This document shows positions 6,559 to 17,800 of a stretch of 64,000 nt of DNA, piece by piece. The stretch comes from Bifidobacterium miconisargentati (GTDB taxonomy: Bacteria; Actinomycetota; Actinomycetes; Actinomycetales; Bifidobacteriaceae). Every line of letters begins with the position of its first letter. Positions within the stretch are counted from its first letter, which is position 1. A model generated the notes under the pieces. That model saw nothing but the letters and a program-made list of their open reading frames with translations, did not search any database and was not told the origin of the DNA. The DNA lies in NCBI RefSeq assembly GCF_019331675.1, contig NZ_JAHBBJ010000015.1:1-64000 (forward strand), read 5' to 3'. Position numbers and translations under genes: made by a program.

Positions 6559-8724
6559 ATGAGTGAGCGCACCGAGAATGAAGTTCGATTGGCCCGTCCG
6601 CTGATTCGGCTGGCCAAATTGGTCGGTATTGGCACCAGTTACGTAGGCATGAGCCACGACTACCACGAAATCGACGACGATGTGTTGGTGGCCGTGCTCG
6701 CGGCATTGGGCATCGACGCCAGCAGCGAGAACGCTCAGGAAACCGCCATCCGTCGCATCCTGAACCGTCGTCACGGTCGTCTGGTGGCGCCCACCGTGCT
6801 CCACATCGCCGGCAAGGAAGACAAGATTTTCGTCAACACCGGCATTCTCGACGTGCCGTCCGCCGCCATTACCCTGGAGAACGGCGAACCGTACGAGGGA
6901 ACCATCAAGGTCGGCCCGGGAGACGGTTCCCAGGCCTACGACCTCGACGGCACGTTCGTCTCCACCGCCGCGCTCATCATCCCCGCCGACCTGCCGGTCG
7001 GCTACCACACGCTGCATGTGCGCGTGGGCAACCGCATGCAGAACGCCACCCTGATCAGCGCCCCCGACCATGTGGAACTGCTCGACCCGATGAAGGGCGG
7101 CAGCCTGTGGGGCTGGATGGCCCAGTTGTACTCGATCCGCTCCTCCGGTTCCTGGGGCGTGGGCGACTACGAGGATCTCAAGACCATGCTCGTGGACGCC
7201 AAGAAGAAGACCGGCGCGGACTTCGTGCTCATCAACCCGGTGCACGCCGCCGAACCCGTCTCGCCGCTCACCCCATCCCCGTACCTGCCCGTCAGCCGAC
7301 GACTGGTGAACTTCACGTACATCCGCCCCGAATCGGTGCCGGAATACGCCGCGCTCGCGGCCGATGCCAAGGCCCAGGTGGACGGCCTGCACGCCGACGC
7401 CGAGGCGCTCAACGGCGACTCCCAGCTCATCGACCGCGACGCCATGTGGCGCAGCAAGATGCACGCCCTGTGGATCATCTTCAAGGCCGGCCGCTCCGCC
7501 GAGCGCCAGGCCGCATTCGAGGAGTTCAAGAAGGCCTGCGGCTCCGATCTGGAGGCGTACGCCACCTGGTGCCTGTGCTACGACAAGTGGGGTGCCCCCG
7601 CCGCCGACGCGGACAACTGGGAGCGCAAGTTCAACCGTGAATCCCCCGAGGTCGCCGCACTCAAGGGCCAGTTCCCGGACACGCTCGACTTCTACCGCTG
7701 GCTCGAATGGATCGCCTCCGAGCAGCTTTCCGCGGCCCAGCAGGCCGCCAAGGACGCCGGCATGCAGATCGGCATCATGAACGACATGGCCGTGGGCGTG
7801 CACCCGCTCGGCGCCGATGTCTGGTGGCATCCGGAACGCTTCGCCAAGGGTGCCACGGTGGGCGCCCCGCCGGACATGTTCAACCAGCAGGGCCAGAACT
7901 GGAGCCAGCCGCCGCTGAGCCCGATCGACCTGGAGGAGACCGGCTACACCACCTACCGCAATATGGTGCATGGCATGTTCGCCCGTGCCGGCGCCGTGCG
8001 CATCGACCACATCCTGGGCCTGTTCCGCCTGTGGTGGATCCCGGAGAACCGTCCCGCCACGGACGGCGCATACGTCTACTACGATTCCGACATCATGCTC
8101 GGCATCCTGGCCCTTGAGGCCTCCCGCACGAACGGCGTGGTGGTCGGCGAGGATCTGGGCGTGGTGCCCGAGTACGTGGCCGACTCCCTGTCCAGCCACG
8201 GCATCCTCGGCTGCGCCGTGGAATGGTTCGAGCAGCGCGACGGCGTGTTCCGCGCCCCGTCCAAGTGGCGTCCGTACGCCCTCGCCTCGGTCAACACGCA
8301 CGACCTGCCGCCGGCCGCCGGATATCTGGAGTACGAGCACGTCAAGATCCGCGAGCGTCTGGGCCTGCTGACCGGCCCGGCCGAGGAATTCGAGAAGTCC
8401 GCCAAGGCCGAGCAGGACGCCATGCTCACCATGCTGGTGGAGCAGGGCTACCTCGACGCCGACTTCGCCGAGCACCGTGAGGAGCACGAGGCGGACATCA
8501 TCGATGCGCTCTACCGCGCGCTCAAGGGCTCGCCGTGCAAGCTGCTGGCCGCCTCCATCACCGACGCGGTGGGGGAGAAGCGCGCCCAGAACCAGCCCGG
8601 CACCAACAACGAGTACCCGAACTGGCGTGTGCCGCTGGCCAACGCCAAGGGCAACGTGGTGCCGCTCGAAGTGCTCTTCGACACCCCCGGCGCCCAGCGC
8701 TTCGCCGAAATCTTCAACAGCTGA
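6559..8724 (+). CDS. malQ: 4-alpha-glucanotransferase (amylomaltase, GH77)
   Basis: 721 residues, typical of the longer actinobacterial/enterobacterial form with an N-terminal beta-rich extension (about residues 70-165). It transfers maltosyl or longer glucan segments between malto-oligosaccharides, releasing glucose, in cytoplasmic starch and glycogen use. GH77 active-site blocks are present: nucleophile Asp in RIDHILGLFRLWW (about 480), acid/base Glu in VVGEDLGVVPEY (about 530) and the stabilising Asp in NTHDLPPAAGYL (about 580). The start follows a leaderless-type TAGACT box. It stands alone; a 119-bp repeat element begins 6 bases after the stop and may serve as its terminator. GlgX at 10.4-13.2 kb would work in the same glucan pathway. 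Confidence 0.95.
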   Translation: MSERTENEVRLARPLIRLAKLVGIGTSYVGMSHDYHEIDDDVLVAVLAALGIDASSENAQETAIRRILNRRHGRLVAPTVLHIAGKEDKIFVNTGILDVPSAAITLENGEPYEGTIKVGPGDGSQAYDLDGTFVSTAALIIPADLPVGYHTLHVRVGNRMQNATLISAPDHVELLDPMKGGSLWGWMAQLYSIRSSGSWGVGDYEDLKTMLVDAKKKTGADFVLINPVHAAEPVSPLTPSPYLPVSRRLVNFTYIRPESVPEYAALAADAKAQVDGLHADAEALNGDSQLIDRDAMWRSKMHALWIIFKAGRSAERQAAFEEFKKACGSDLEAYATWCLCYDKWGAPAADADNWERKFNRESPEVAALKGQFPDTLDFYRWLEWIASEQLSAAQQAAKDAGMQIGIMNDMAVGVHPLGADVWWHPERFAKGATVGAPPDMFNQQGQNWSQPPLSPIDLEETGYTTYRNMVHGMFARAGAVRIDHILGLFRLWWIPENRPATDGAYVYYDSDIMLGILALEASRTNGVVVGEDLGVVPEYVADSLSSHGILGCAVEWFEQRDGVFRAPSKWRPYALASVNTHDLPPAAGYLEYEHVKIRERLGLLTGPAEEFEKSAKAEQDAMLTMLVEQGYLDADFAEHREEHEADIIDALYRALKGSPCKLLAASITDAVGEKRAQNQPGTNNEYPNWRVPLANAKGNVVPLEVLFDTPGAQRFAEIFNS

Positions 8725-8730
8725 AATAGA

Positions 8731-8849
8731 GCTCTGTTAGACCGAGATCGCCGCCGCCTTCTTTCTCGGCTCCCCTTGTCAGGGGGAGCTGGCGGCGGAG
8801 CCGACTGAGGGGTAGTCCCTCGGGGCATGTCAATCCGGCCTAGCAGGGC
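8731..8849. mobile_element. MITE-like element, copy 1 (119 bp, degenerate ends)
   Basis: It begins GCTCTGTTAGACCGAGA and ends with a diverged inverted copy (CCGGCCTAGCAGGGC). It contains the core CTCGGCTCCCCTTGTCAG...GGAGCTGGC...GACTGAGGGGTAGTCC. Copy 2 at 17664-17782 has exactly the same length and nearly the same core. The right end runs into TTTTTG, so the folded element could terminate malQ transcription. It encodes no protein. Confidence 0.65.
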
Positions 8850-8870
8850 TTTTTGCTTCACCACGCCGCA

Positions 8871-8899
8871 TTGCCCGATGTCAAGCCCGGCGATATACT
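8871..8899 (+). promoter_or_regulatory. Sigma-70-type promoter of rplM-rpsI
   Basis: TTGCCC (8871-8876), a 17-base spacer and TATACT (8894-8899). The match and spacing are very good for a housekeeping promoter of a ribosomal operon. Confidence 0.7.
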
Positions 8900-9073
8900 A
8901 GTGGATTGTTGTGTTTCCCTAAGGGGTCCTTCAAAGCGCTTTCCCACTCGCCACCGAGGACTTTCAGGGAGCCCACGGATAAAGAGGTTCGACGCTTCTT
9001 GAACGCGCGCTCTGACCAAGCACACATCAAGCAGCCGAAAACCCGGAACACAATGAATAGAAAAGGTAATCCA

Positions 9074-9523
9074 GTGAAAACTTTCACTCCGAAGCCAGCT
9101 GATCTGACTCACGACTGGTACATCGTCGACGCCACCGATGTGGTGCTGGGCCGTCTCGCCACCCAGGTTTCTACCCTGCTGCGCGGCAAGAACAAGCCGA
9201 CCTTCGCTCCGCATGCTGATCTCGGCGATTACGTCATCGTCATCAACGCTGACAAGATCGCTCTCACCGGCAACAAGCTGGGCAAGGAGCTCTACTCTCA
9301 CTCCGGTCGTCCCGGCGGTCTGCGCCGCGACTCCTACGCCGAGCTGCTTGAGAAGAACCCCGAGCGCATCATCAAGGCTGCCGTCAAGGGCATGCTGCCG
9401 AAGAACCGTCTGGCCAAGGTGCAGCTGGATCGTCTCCGCATCTTCCGCGGTGCCGAGCACCCGCACACCCCCCAGCAGCCGAAGGTCTTCGAGATCGCCC
9501 AGATCTCGCAGCAGGCCAAGTGA
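9074..9523 (+). CDS. rplM: 50S ribosomal protein L13
   Basis: 149 residues, normal length. It is an early-assembly protein of the large subunit. Family blocks seen: [19 protein letters not shown] at the N-terminus, [16 protein letters not shown], the SHSGRPGG loop, and [22 protein letters not shown] in the second half. The GTG at 9074 is chosen because AAAGG lies just upstream and the homologous region begins there; the frame is open further 5' but that part does not look like L13. rpsI follows 22 bases later, the universal L13-S9 pair. Confidence 0.97.
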   Translation: MKTFTPKPADLTHDWYIVDATDVVLGRLATQVSTLLRGKNKPTFAPHADLGDYVIVINADKIALTGNKLGKELYSHSGRPGGLRRDSYAELLEKNPERIIKAAVKGMLPKNRLAKVQLDRLRIFRGAEHPHTPQQPKVFEIAQISQQAK

Positions 9524-9545
9524 AACCTGAGAGGAGATAAGAATC

Positions 9546-10037
9546 ATGGCTGAAAACACCAACGACTCCCAGGTTGTCGAGACCGAAGAGGAGCTCACCA
9601 ACTACACCACCGAGACCAACGCTGGCGCTGGCACCGGCACCTCCGCGATCGAGCCGGGCTACGGCACCGGTCGCCGCAAGGAGGCCGTCGCCCGTGTCCG
9701 TCTGGTTCCGGGCTCCGGCAAGTGGACCATCAACGGCCGCACCCTGGAGGAGTACTTCCCCTCCAAGCTGCTGCAGCGTGAGGTCAACTCCCCGATCGTT
9801 CTGCTCAAGCTCGAAGGCAAGTTCGACGCTATCGTCCTCGTTGACGGCGGCGGCACCACCGGCCAGGCCGGCGCCATCCGTCTCGGCGTGGCCCGTGCGC
9901 TGAACGCCATCGATCGTGACGCCAACCGCGCCGCCCTGAAGAAGGCCGGCTTCCTGACCCGCGACGCCCGCGTCGTGGAGCGCAAGAAGGCTGGTCTGCA
10001 CAAGGCCCGTCGCGCCCCGCAGTTCTCCAAGCGTTAA
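9546..10037 (+). CDS. rpsI: 30S ribosomal protein S9
   Basis: 163 residues. The conserved S9 domain starts near residue 38 ([16 protein letters not shown]) and ends with RRAPQFSKR, whose basic tail reaches the P-site tRNA in known ribosomes. The first ~37 residues are an acidic, Thr/Glu/Asn-rich extension of the kind found on actinobacterial S9. GAGAGGAG precedes the ATG. Cotranscribed with rplM; a strong terminator follows. Confidence 0.97.
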   Translation: MAENTNDSQVVETEEELTNYTTETNAGAGTGTSAIEPGYGTGRRKEAVARVRLVPGSGKWTINGRTLEEYFPSKLLQREVNSPIVLLKLEGKFDAIVLVDGGGTTGQAGAIRLGVARALNAIDRDANRAALKKAGFLTRDARVVERKKAGLHKARRAPQFSKR

Positions 10038-10066
10038 TTTCGCTTATTACTGCAATTCCGAGCACA

Positions 10067-10105
10067 GAAAGCCCCTTCGTGGATTCGTTCCACGGAGGGG
10101 CTTTC
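10067..10105 (+). terminator. Terminator of rplM-rpsI
   Basis: A long stem, GAAAGCCCCT.CGTGGA paired with TCCACG.AGGGGCTTTC (one bulge on each arm), with a short ATTCGT loop, 30 bases after the rpsI stop. Confidence 0.85.
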
Positions 10106-10326
10106 CGTATTCGTATGTGATTGTCGGCAGTGGAACCACAGGAATCGCCTGGCGGGGTAATCCAGGGAGCTGACCCATCACATGCCGTGATGACTTGGGC
10201 CCTAGCGAGGCGGCTCAGGTATGTACGAACCGTTTCGCCTCGCTGAAGGGCGCGCCCCGCGGCGTGGCGGCGACAGGCCCCCGTATTGCCGCGTTGGGGC
10301 AGCGCTACCGCGGCTCTCTGACGATA

Positions 10327-10379
10327 AAGTCCCTGTTCTGCCGCTCTGACGACGTGTCAGCGGGGCAAAACAGGGACTT
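10327..10379 (-). terminator. Terminator of glgX
   Basis: An 11-bp outer stem (AAGTCCCTGTT/AACAGGGACTT) encloses an inner CCGCTCTGAC/GTCAGCGG stem. It lies 20 bases beyond the glgX stop on the minus strand. Confidence 0.7.
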
Positions 10380-10398
10380 AGCAGCTAGAGAACCTCGT

Positions 10399-13152
<2,754 letters not shown>

Positions 13153-13158
13153 ACACCC

Positions 13159-13164
13159 ATTGTA
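13159..13164 (-). promoter_or_regulatory. -10 box of a leaderless promoter (glgX)
   Basis: On the minus strand, TACAAT is followed by GGGTGT and then the glgX ATG at 13152. It lies in the 80-base gap after the ROK gene, so glgX can be transcribed on its own. Confidence 0.6.
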
Positions 13165-13232
13165 GACGTGGCCCCTGAGCCGGCAGTGCGGCGCATCTGG
13201 CCGGGCCTGTCGCGGTCTGTCGCGACCGCCGG

Positions 13233-14375
13233 TCACATCCCGTGCGTCAGCCCGCGGATCTCGTCCAGGTAGCGCTGCGAGAAACGCAAGGCTGCACCGA
13301 TGATGTCCTGGTCCTCGGCGCAGTAGCTCCTGCGCAGCGTGAAGTGGTCCGTGCCGAACGGGCTGCGCCTGACGATGCGGTTCCTGAGGTCCTCGATTTC
13401 GTCGTCCTCCAGCATCGGGGCCGCCTCGCCTCCGATGATGACGTCCCCGGCGATGACAGAGCGCGCGTTCACGATGGCCTGCGCCACGTAATCAAGCCAT
13501 TCGTCCATGCGTTCGCGATGATGCCGTTCGCCTTGCTCGAGCACGCTGAAGAAGCCGGGGATGCTTTCGTAGTCCTCGGGCAGCGTTTCCAGCGAGCAGT
13601 AGGCGTCCATGCAGCCATGCTGTCCGCAGTAGCATTCCCTGCCGCCCGGCACCAGCACCATGTGCTCGATGGCCCCGTTGCACTGGTTCGGCCCCTGATG
13701 CAGCTTGCCGTCGATGATCACGGCGCCGCCCGGTCGTCGGTCGAGGTATACGCACACGGCATCGCGCAGGGTGGCGTCGAACCACAGTTCGGCCATGGCC
13801 GAGGCGTCGGAGTCGTGGATCATCAGCGCGGGCAGATGCACCGATTGGGTGAGCGTGTCGAGGGTGAGACCGGTGTTGCCCTGGACCGGGCCGAACGTCA
13901 CCTGCGAGCCGTCCGGCGCGATGATGCCGCGGATCGAGAAGGCGACTCCCAGGACTGGCCCGTGCTTGCGCTCCACGTCGGCCGCGAAGTTGTTGATGAT
14001 GCCGCCGATGCGCTGGTAGTAGACGTTGGTGTTGCGGTAGGGGATGGGCGTGTTCAGCCGGGCCACCGCGCCGCCGTACAGGTTCACCGCGCACAGGCGC
14101 AGTTCGTGGGGGTCCATGCTCACGCCGATGGCCGTGCGATGGTCGGGGTTGAACTCGTAGCCTTGGGCCTTGCGCCCGCCGGTGGAATCCCGCAGGTCTC
14201 CTTTGCCGGCGATGCGGTCGGCCTGCAGCTCGCGCAGGTTCTGCGAGATGGTAGGCAGGCTCAGCCCGAGTTCGCGTTCGAGCTCCTGCTTGGTCACGTG
14301 TCGGTGTGCATAGAGGTAACGGATGATGGCGCTGCGATTGTGCGCCTTGACCTGATTGGGCTGCAGCGGCTTCAT
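13233..14375 (-). CDS. ROK-family transcriptional regulator
   Basis: 380 residues. N-terminal winged HTH (about residues 8-70: IIRYLYAHRHVTKQELERELGLSLPTISQNLRELQADRIAG) followed by a ROK sugar-kinase-like domain. The zinc-binding signature is present as ECYCGQHGCMDAYC near residue 245. The usual kinase-type G-E-I-G-H reads GAIEH, and ATP-binding residues look weak, as in ROK repressors rather than glucokinases. Such proteins bind a sugar or sugar phosphate and release DNA. GGAGGT precedes the ATG. It lies directly upstream of glgX on the same strand, so control of alpha-glucan genes is plausible; the effector is unknown. Confidence 0.88.
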   Translation of the reverse strand: MKPLQPNQVKAHNRSAIIRYLYAHRHVTKQELERELGLSLPTISQNLRELQADRIAGKGDLRDSTGGRKAQGYEFNPDHRTAIGVSMDPHELRLCAVNLYGGAVARLNTPIPYRNTNVYYQRIGGIINNFAADVERKHGPVLGVAFSIRGIIAPDGSQVTFGPVQGNTGLTLDTLTQSVHLPALMIHDSDASAMAELWFDATLRDAVCVYLDRRPGGAVIIDGKLHQGPNQCNGAIEHMVLVPGGRECYCGQHGCMDAYCSLETLPEDYESIPGFFSVLEQGERHHRERMDEWLDYVAQAIVNARSVIAGDVIIGGEAAPMLEDDEIEDLRNRIVRRSPFGTDHFTLRRSYCAEDQDIIGAALRFSQRYLDEIRGLTHGM

Positions 14376-14487
14376 GGACGACCTCCATTGGTCACGGACT
14401 CGAGGATTGCGAACGCTCAGACGTTGGAATTACGGTGATTGCTGGCACTTATCTAAACACGTTTTCCAAAAAAAGGCAAGATGGGGG

Positions 14488-14516
14488 AACTTTTAGAAAA
14501 TAGCTTTTATAAAGTT
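14488..14516. promoter_or_regulatory. Imperfect palindrome, possible regulator site
   Basis: AACTTT and AAAGTT arms enclose a partly symmetric AGAAAATAGCTTTTAT core in the AT-rich region between the divergent ROK gene and adhE. The function is inferred only from symmetry and position. Confidence 0.3.
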
Positions 14517-14698
14517 GTGCGGGAGATGGTGGGATATTGCTGTGCGGAACGTCAAAAAACGCACAAAAAGTATCAAAAATGCCGAGATTGACGCTCTTTT
14601 TAAGCTATTTCGCACAGAACATTACAAAAACAGTTCATAATCAAACATGAAACGCCGTCGTTTTTGTGCGCATGCAGCACCGTGGGGCCTTCTGTATA

Positions 14699-14715
14699 TT
14701 GTGACTCAGGTCACA
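14699..14715 (+). promoter_or_regulatory. Rex/CRP-like operator upstream of adhE
   Basis: TTGTGACTCAGGTCACA contains a perfect TGTGAC-N4-GTCACA inverted repeat; a half site TTGTGAC recurs at 14721-14727. The form resembles both the Rex redox-sensor box (TTGTGA-N6-TCACAA) and the CRP/FNR box. Rex commonly controls adhE in Gram-positives in response to NADH/NAD+, which makes Rex the more likely regulator. It is about 130 bases before the start codon. Confidence 0.5.
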
Positions 14716-14848
14716 CAGCGTTGTGACGACAGCACGGTTGCGATCGCCCCGGGCCGGTACCCCATGCCGGGATCCGGACGGCGCATGGCAGCCCGCTGCA
14801 CAAGGGAACTTTGCCATATACCCCAAGAAAGATCGAGGAGGACCCCAA

Positions 14849-17581
14849 GTGGCAGAAGCAAAGAACAAGGTCGAAGACGTCAAGCCGACCCCCGAAGAGA
14901 AGCAGGCCGCGGCCCAGGCCGAGGTCGACGCCCTGGTCGCCAAGGGCCTCAAGGCTCTGGATGAGTTCGAGAACCTCGACCAGAAGCAGGTCGACCGCAT
15001 CGTCGCCAAGGCGTCCATCGCCGCGCTGAACAAGCACCTGGTCCTGGCCAAGATGGCCGTCGACGAGACCGGACGTGGCCTCGTGGAAGACAAGGCCACC
15101 AAGAACATCTTCGCCTGCGAGCACGTGACCAACTACCTCGCCGGCCAGAAGACCGTCGGCATCATCCGCGAGGACGACGTCATGGGCATCGACGAAGTGG
15201 CCGAGCCGGTCGGCGTGGTCGCCGGCGTCACCCCGGTCACCAACCCGACCTCCACCGCCATCTTCAAGTCGCTCATCGCCCTGAAGACCCGCTGCCCGAT
15301 CATCTTCGGCTTCCACCCGGGCGCCCAGAAGTGCTCCGTCGAGGCCGCCCGCATCGTGCGTGACGCCGCCATCGAGGCCGGTGCCCCGGCCAACTGCATC
15401 CAGTGGATCGAGCACCCGTCCATCGAGGCCACCGGCGCCCTGATGAAGCACCCGGGCATCGCCACCATCCTCGCCACCGGTGGTCCGGGCATGGTCAAGG
15501 CCGCCTACTCCTCCGGCAAGCCCGCTCTCGGCGTGGGCGCCGGCAACGCCCCGGCCTACATCGACTCCGACGTGGACATCGTGCGCGCCGCCAACGACCT
15601 GGTGCTCTCCAAGCACTTCGATTACGGCATGATCTGCGCCACCGAGCAGGCCATCATCGCCCACAAGGACGTCTACGCCCCGCTCATCAAGGAGCTCAAG
15701 GCCCGCAAGGCGTACTTCGTCAACGCCGAGGAGAAGGCCAAGCTCGAGCAGTACATGTTCGGCTGCACCGCCGGAAGCGGCCAGATGCCGAAGCTGAACT
15801 CCGTGGTGCCGGGCAAGTCCCCGCAGTTCATCGCCAAGGCCGCCGGCTTCGAGATCCCGGCCGACGCCACCATCATCGCCGCCGAGTGCAAGGAAGTCTC
15901 CGACGACGAGCCGCTGACCCACGAGAAGCTCGCCCCGGTGCAGGCCGTGCTCAAGGCCGACTCCAAGGAGCAGGCCTTCGAGATGTGCGAGAAGATGCTC
16001 AAGCTCGGCGCCGGCCACACCGCCGCCATCCACACCAACAACCAGGAGCTCGTGCGTGAGTACGGCGTCCGTATGCACGCCTGCCGCATCATTTGGAACC
16101 AGCCCTCCTCCCTCGGCGGCATCGGCGACATCTACAACGCCATCGCCCCGTCCCTGACCCTGGGCTGCGGCTCCTACGGCGGCAACTCGGTGTCCGGCAA
16201 CGTGCAGGCCGTGAACCTCGTCAACATCAAGCGCATCGCTCGGAGGAACAACAACATGCAGTGGTTCAAGATCCCGGCCAAGACCTACTTCGAGCCGAAC
16301 GCCGTCAAGTACCTGCGCGACATGTACGGCATCGAGAAGGCCGTCATCGTGTGCGACAAGGTCATGGAGCAGCTCGGCATCGTCGACAAGATCATCGACC
16401 AGCTGCGCGCCCGCGCCAACCGCGTGACCTTCCGCATCATCGACTACGTCGAGCCGGAGCCCTCCGTCGAGACCGTCGAGAAGGGCGCCGAGATGATGCG
16501 CGAGGAGTTCGAGCCGGACACCATCATCGCCGTCGGCGGTGGTTCCCCGATGGACGCCGCGAAGATCATGTGGCTGCTCTACGAGCACCCGGAAATCGCC
16601 TTCTCCGACGTGCGCGAGAAGTTCTTCGATATCCGCAAGCGCGCCTTCAAGATCCCGCCGCTGGGCAAGAAGGCCAAGCTCGTGTGCATCCCGACCTCCT
16701 CCGGCACCGGTTCCGAGGTTACGCCGTTCGCCGTGATCACCGACCACAAGACCGGCTACAAGTACCCGATCACCGACTACGCGCTGACCCCGTCCGTGGC
16801 CATCGTGGATCCGGTGCTGGCCCGCACCCAGCCGCGCAAGCTGGCCTCCGACGCCGGCTTCGACGCCCTGACCCACTCCTTCGAGGCCTACGTGTCCGTG
16901 TACGCCAACGACTTCACGGACGGCATGGCCCTGCACGCCGCCAAGCTCATCTGGGACAACCTGGCTGAGTCCGTCAACGGCGAGCCCGGCCTGGCCAAGA
17001 CCGACGCCCAGGAGAAGATGCACAACGCCGCCACCATGGCCGGCATGGCCTTCGGCTCCGCGTTCCTCGGCATGTGCCACGGCATGGCCCACACCATCGG
17101 CGCCCTGTGCCACATCGCCCACGGCCGCACCAACTCCATCCTGCTGCCGTACGTGATCCGCTACAACGGCCAGATCCCGGAGGAGCCCACCTCCTGGCCG
17201 AAGTACAACAAGTACATCGCCCCGGAGCGCTACCAGGACATCGCCCGCAACCTCGGCATCGACACCGGCAAGACCCCGGCCGAGGCCGTCGAGAACCTGG
17301 CGAAGGCCGTGGAGGACTACCGCGACAACAAGCTCGGCATGAACAAGAGCTTCCAGGATTGCGGCGTGGACGAGGACTACTTCTGGAGCGTGCTCGACCA
17401 GATCGGCATGCGCGCCTACGAGGACCAGTGCACCCCGGCCAACCCGCGCATCCCGCTGATCAACGACATGAAGGACATCGCCGTGGCCGCCTACTACGGC
17501 GTCTCCCAGGCGGAAGGCCACAAGCTGCGCGTCGAGCGTGAAGGCGAGGCCGCCACCGAGGAAGCCTCCGAGCGCGTCTGA
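14849..17581 (+). CDS. adhE: Bifunctional acetaldehyde-CoA/alcohol dehydrogenase AdhE
   Basis: 910 residues, full length. It reduces acetyl-CoA to acetaldehyde and then ethanol, consuming two NADH; in bifidobacteria this is the main NADH sink after the fructose-6-phosphate phosphoketolase shunt. The N-terminal aldehyde dehydrogenase half has the catalytic Cys in MICATEQAI (about 262). The C-terminal iron-dependent alcohol dehydrogenase half has GGGSPMDAAK (about 561), GTGSEVTPFAVITD, and the His-rich metal site GMCHGMAHTIGALCHIAHG (about 740). The GTG at 14849 follows GAGGAGG. Codon use is strongly biased to C-ending codons, like the ribosomal genes, indicating high expression. Confidence 0.96.
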   Translation: MAEAKNKVEDVKPTPEEKQAAAQAEVDALVAKGLKALDEFENLDQKQVDRIVAKASIAALNKHLVLAKMAVDETGRGLVEDKATKNIFACEHVTNYLAGQKTVGIIREDDVMGIDEVAEPVGVVAGVTPVTNPTSTAIFKSLIALKTRCPIIFGFHPGAQKCSVEAARIVRDAAIEAGAPANCIQWIEHPSIEATGALMKHPGIATILATGGPGMVKAAYSSGKPALGVGAGNAPAYIDSDVDIVRAANDLVLSKHFDYGMICATEQAIIAHKDVYAPLIKELKARKAYFVNAEEKAKLEQYMFGCTAGSGQMPKLNSVVPGKSPQFIAKAAGFEIPADATIIAAECKEVSDDEPLTHEKLAPVQAVLKADSKEQAFEMCEKMLKLGAGHTAAIHTNNQELVREYGVRMHACRIIWNQPSSLGGIGDIYNAIAPSLTLGCGSYGGNSVSGNVQAVNLVNIKRIARRNNNMQWFKIPAKTYFEPNAVKYLRDMYGIEKAVIVCDKVMEQLGIVDKIIDQLRARANRVTFRIIDYVEPEPSVETVEKGAEMMREEFEPDTIIAVGGGSPMDAAKIMWLLYEHPEIAFSDVREKFFDIRKRAFKIPPLGKKAKLVCIPTSSGTGSEVTPFAVITDHKTGYKYPITDYALTPSVAIVDPVLARTQPRKLASDAGFDALTHSFEAYVSVYANDFTDGMALHAAKLIWDNLAESVNGEPGLAKTDAQEKMHNAATMAGMAFGSAFLGMCHGMAHTIGALCHIAHGRTNSILLPYVIRYNGQIPEEPTSWPKYNKYIAPERYQDIARNLGIDTGKTPAEAVENLAKAVEDYRDNKLGMNKSFQDCGVDEDYFWSVLDQIGMRAYEDQCTPANPRIPLINDMKDIAVAAYYGVSQAEGHKLRVEREGEAATEEASERV

Positions 17582-17626
17582 TCGCCTGATTCCGGCCGCT
17601 AGCCGGATGCGTATATCGCATATATA

Positions 17627-17662
17627 AAGGAAGCCCGTCCACTCCCGGACGGGCTTCCTTTT
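17627..17662 (+). terminator. Terminator of adhE, interrupted in its T-tract
   Basis: A 14-bp stem (17627-17640 with 17647-17660; loop ACTCCC) runs into TT, where the 119-bp element begins. The right-hand duplicate CTTCCTTTT at 17783-17791 now carries the longer T-run that presumably completed the original terminator. Confidence 0.85.
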
Positions 17663-17663
17663 A

Positions 17664-17782
17664 GCTCTGTTAAACCAAGATTGACATGTTCCCATTCTCG
17701 GCTCCCCTTGTCAGGGGAGCTGTCGACGAAGCTGACTGAGGGGTAGTCCGACGGAATTGTGCGAATCTTGGTTTAACAGAGC
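17664..17782. mobile_element. MITE-like element, copy 2 (119 bp, intact ends)
   Basis: Perfect 19-bp terminal inverted repeats, GCTCTGTTAAACCAAGATT at 17664-17682 and its reverse complement at 17764-17782. Both sides are flanked by CTTCCTTTT (17654-17662 and 17783-17791), an apparent 9-bp target duplication. The core CTCGGCTCCCCTTGTCAGGG...GACTGAGGGGTAGTCCGAC matches copy 1. Too short to encode a protein; it would need a transposase in trans. Confidence 0.75.
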
Positions 17783-17800
17783 CTTCCTTTTTTGAGGGCT

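Larger units (their letters stand above)
8725..9073. other. Intergenic region, 349 bases, with rplM leader
   Basis: It holds MITE-like copy 1 and then the rplM-rpsI promoter. From the predicted start near 8906 to the GTG at 9074 there is an untranslated leader of about 170 bases, which could carry autoregulatory structure. The in-frame extension of L13 upstream of 9074 is not typical L13 sequence, so I treat it as leader. Confidence 0.5.
10038..10398. other. Intergenic region between convergent rpsI and glgX
   Basis: It holds the two terminators at 10067-10105 and 10327-10379. Between them I see only a hairpin-forming pair, AGCGAGGCG (near 10204) and CGCCTCGCT (near 10235). No tRNA or gene is recognisable. 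Confidence 0.5.
14376..14848. other. AT-rich divergent regulatory region between ROK gene and adhE
   Basis: The 473 bases are far more AT-rich than the surroundings, with several A- and T-runs. Features: an imperfect 29-base palindrome AACTTT...AAAGTT (14488-14516), a candidate ROK operator; the perfect palindrome TGTGACTCAGGTCACA; and the adhE Shine-Dalgarno GAGGAGG at 14835-14841. The adhE reading frame is open upstream of 14849 but has no AdhE-like sequence there. Confidence 0.55.

Noticed and set aside
6517..8487. A minus-strand open frame of 656 codons opposite malQ
   Set aside because: Shadow of malQ, whose GH77 motifs are intact on the plus strand.
8906..9073. An N-terminally extended L13
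   Set aside because: The 56 extra codons do not resemble L13, and a Shine-Dalgarno plus GTG is placed exactly at the conserved start; the stretch is better read as a leader.
14641..14848. Riboswitch upstream of adhE
   Set aside because: I see a protein-binding palindrome but no conserved aptamer-like helices or terminator-antiterminator pair.
14711..17695. A minus-strand open frame of 994 codons opposite adhE
   Set aside because: It is the complementary shadow of a GC-rich, C-ending-codon gene; the translation is a Gly/Val/His/Asp-rich string with no domain, while adhE on the plus strand is unmistakable.
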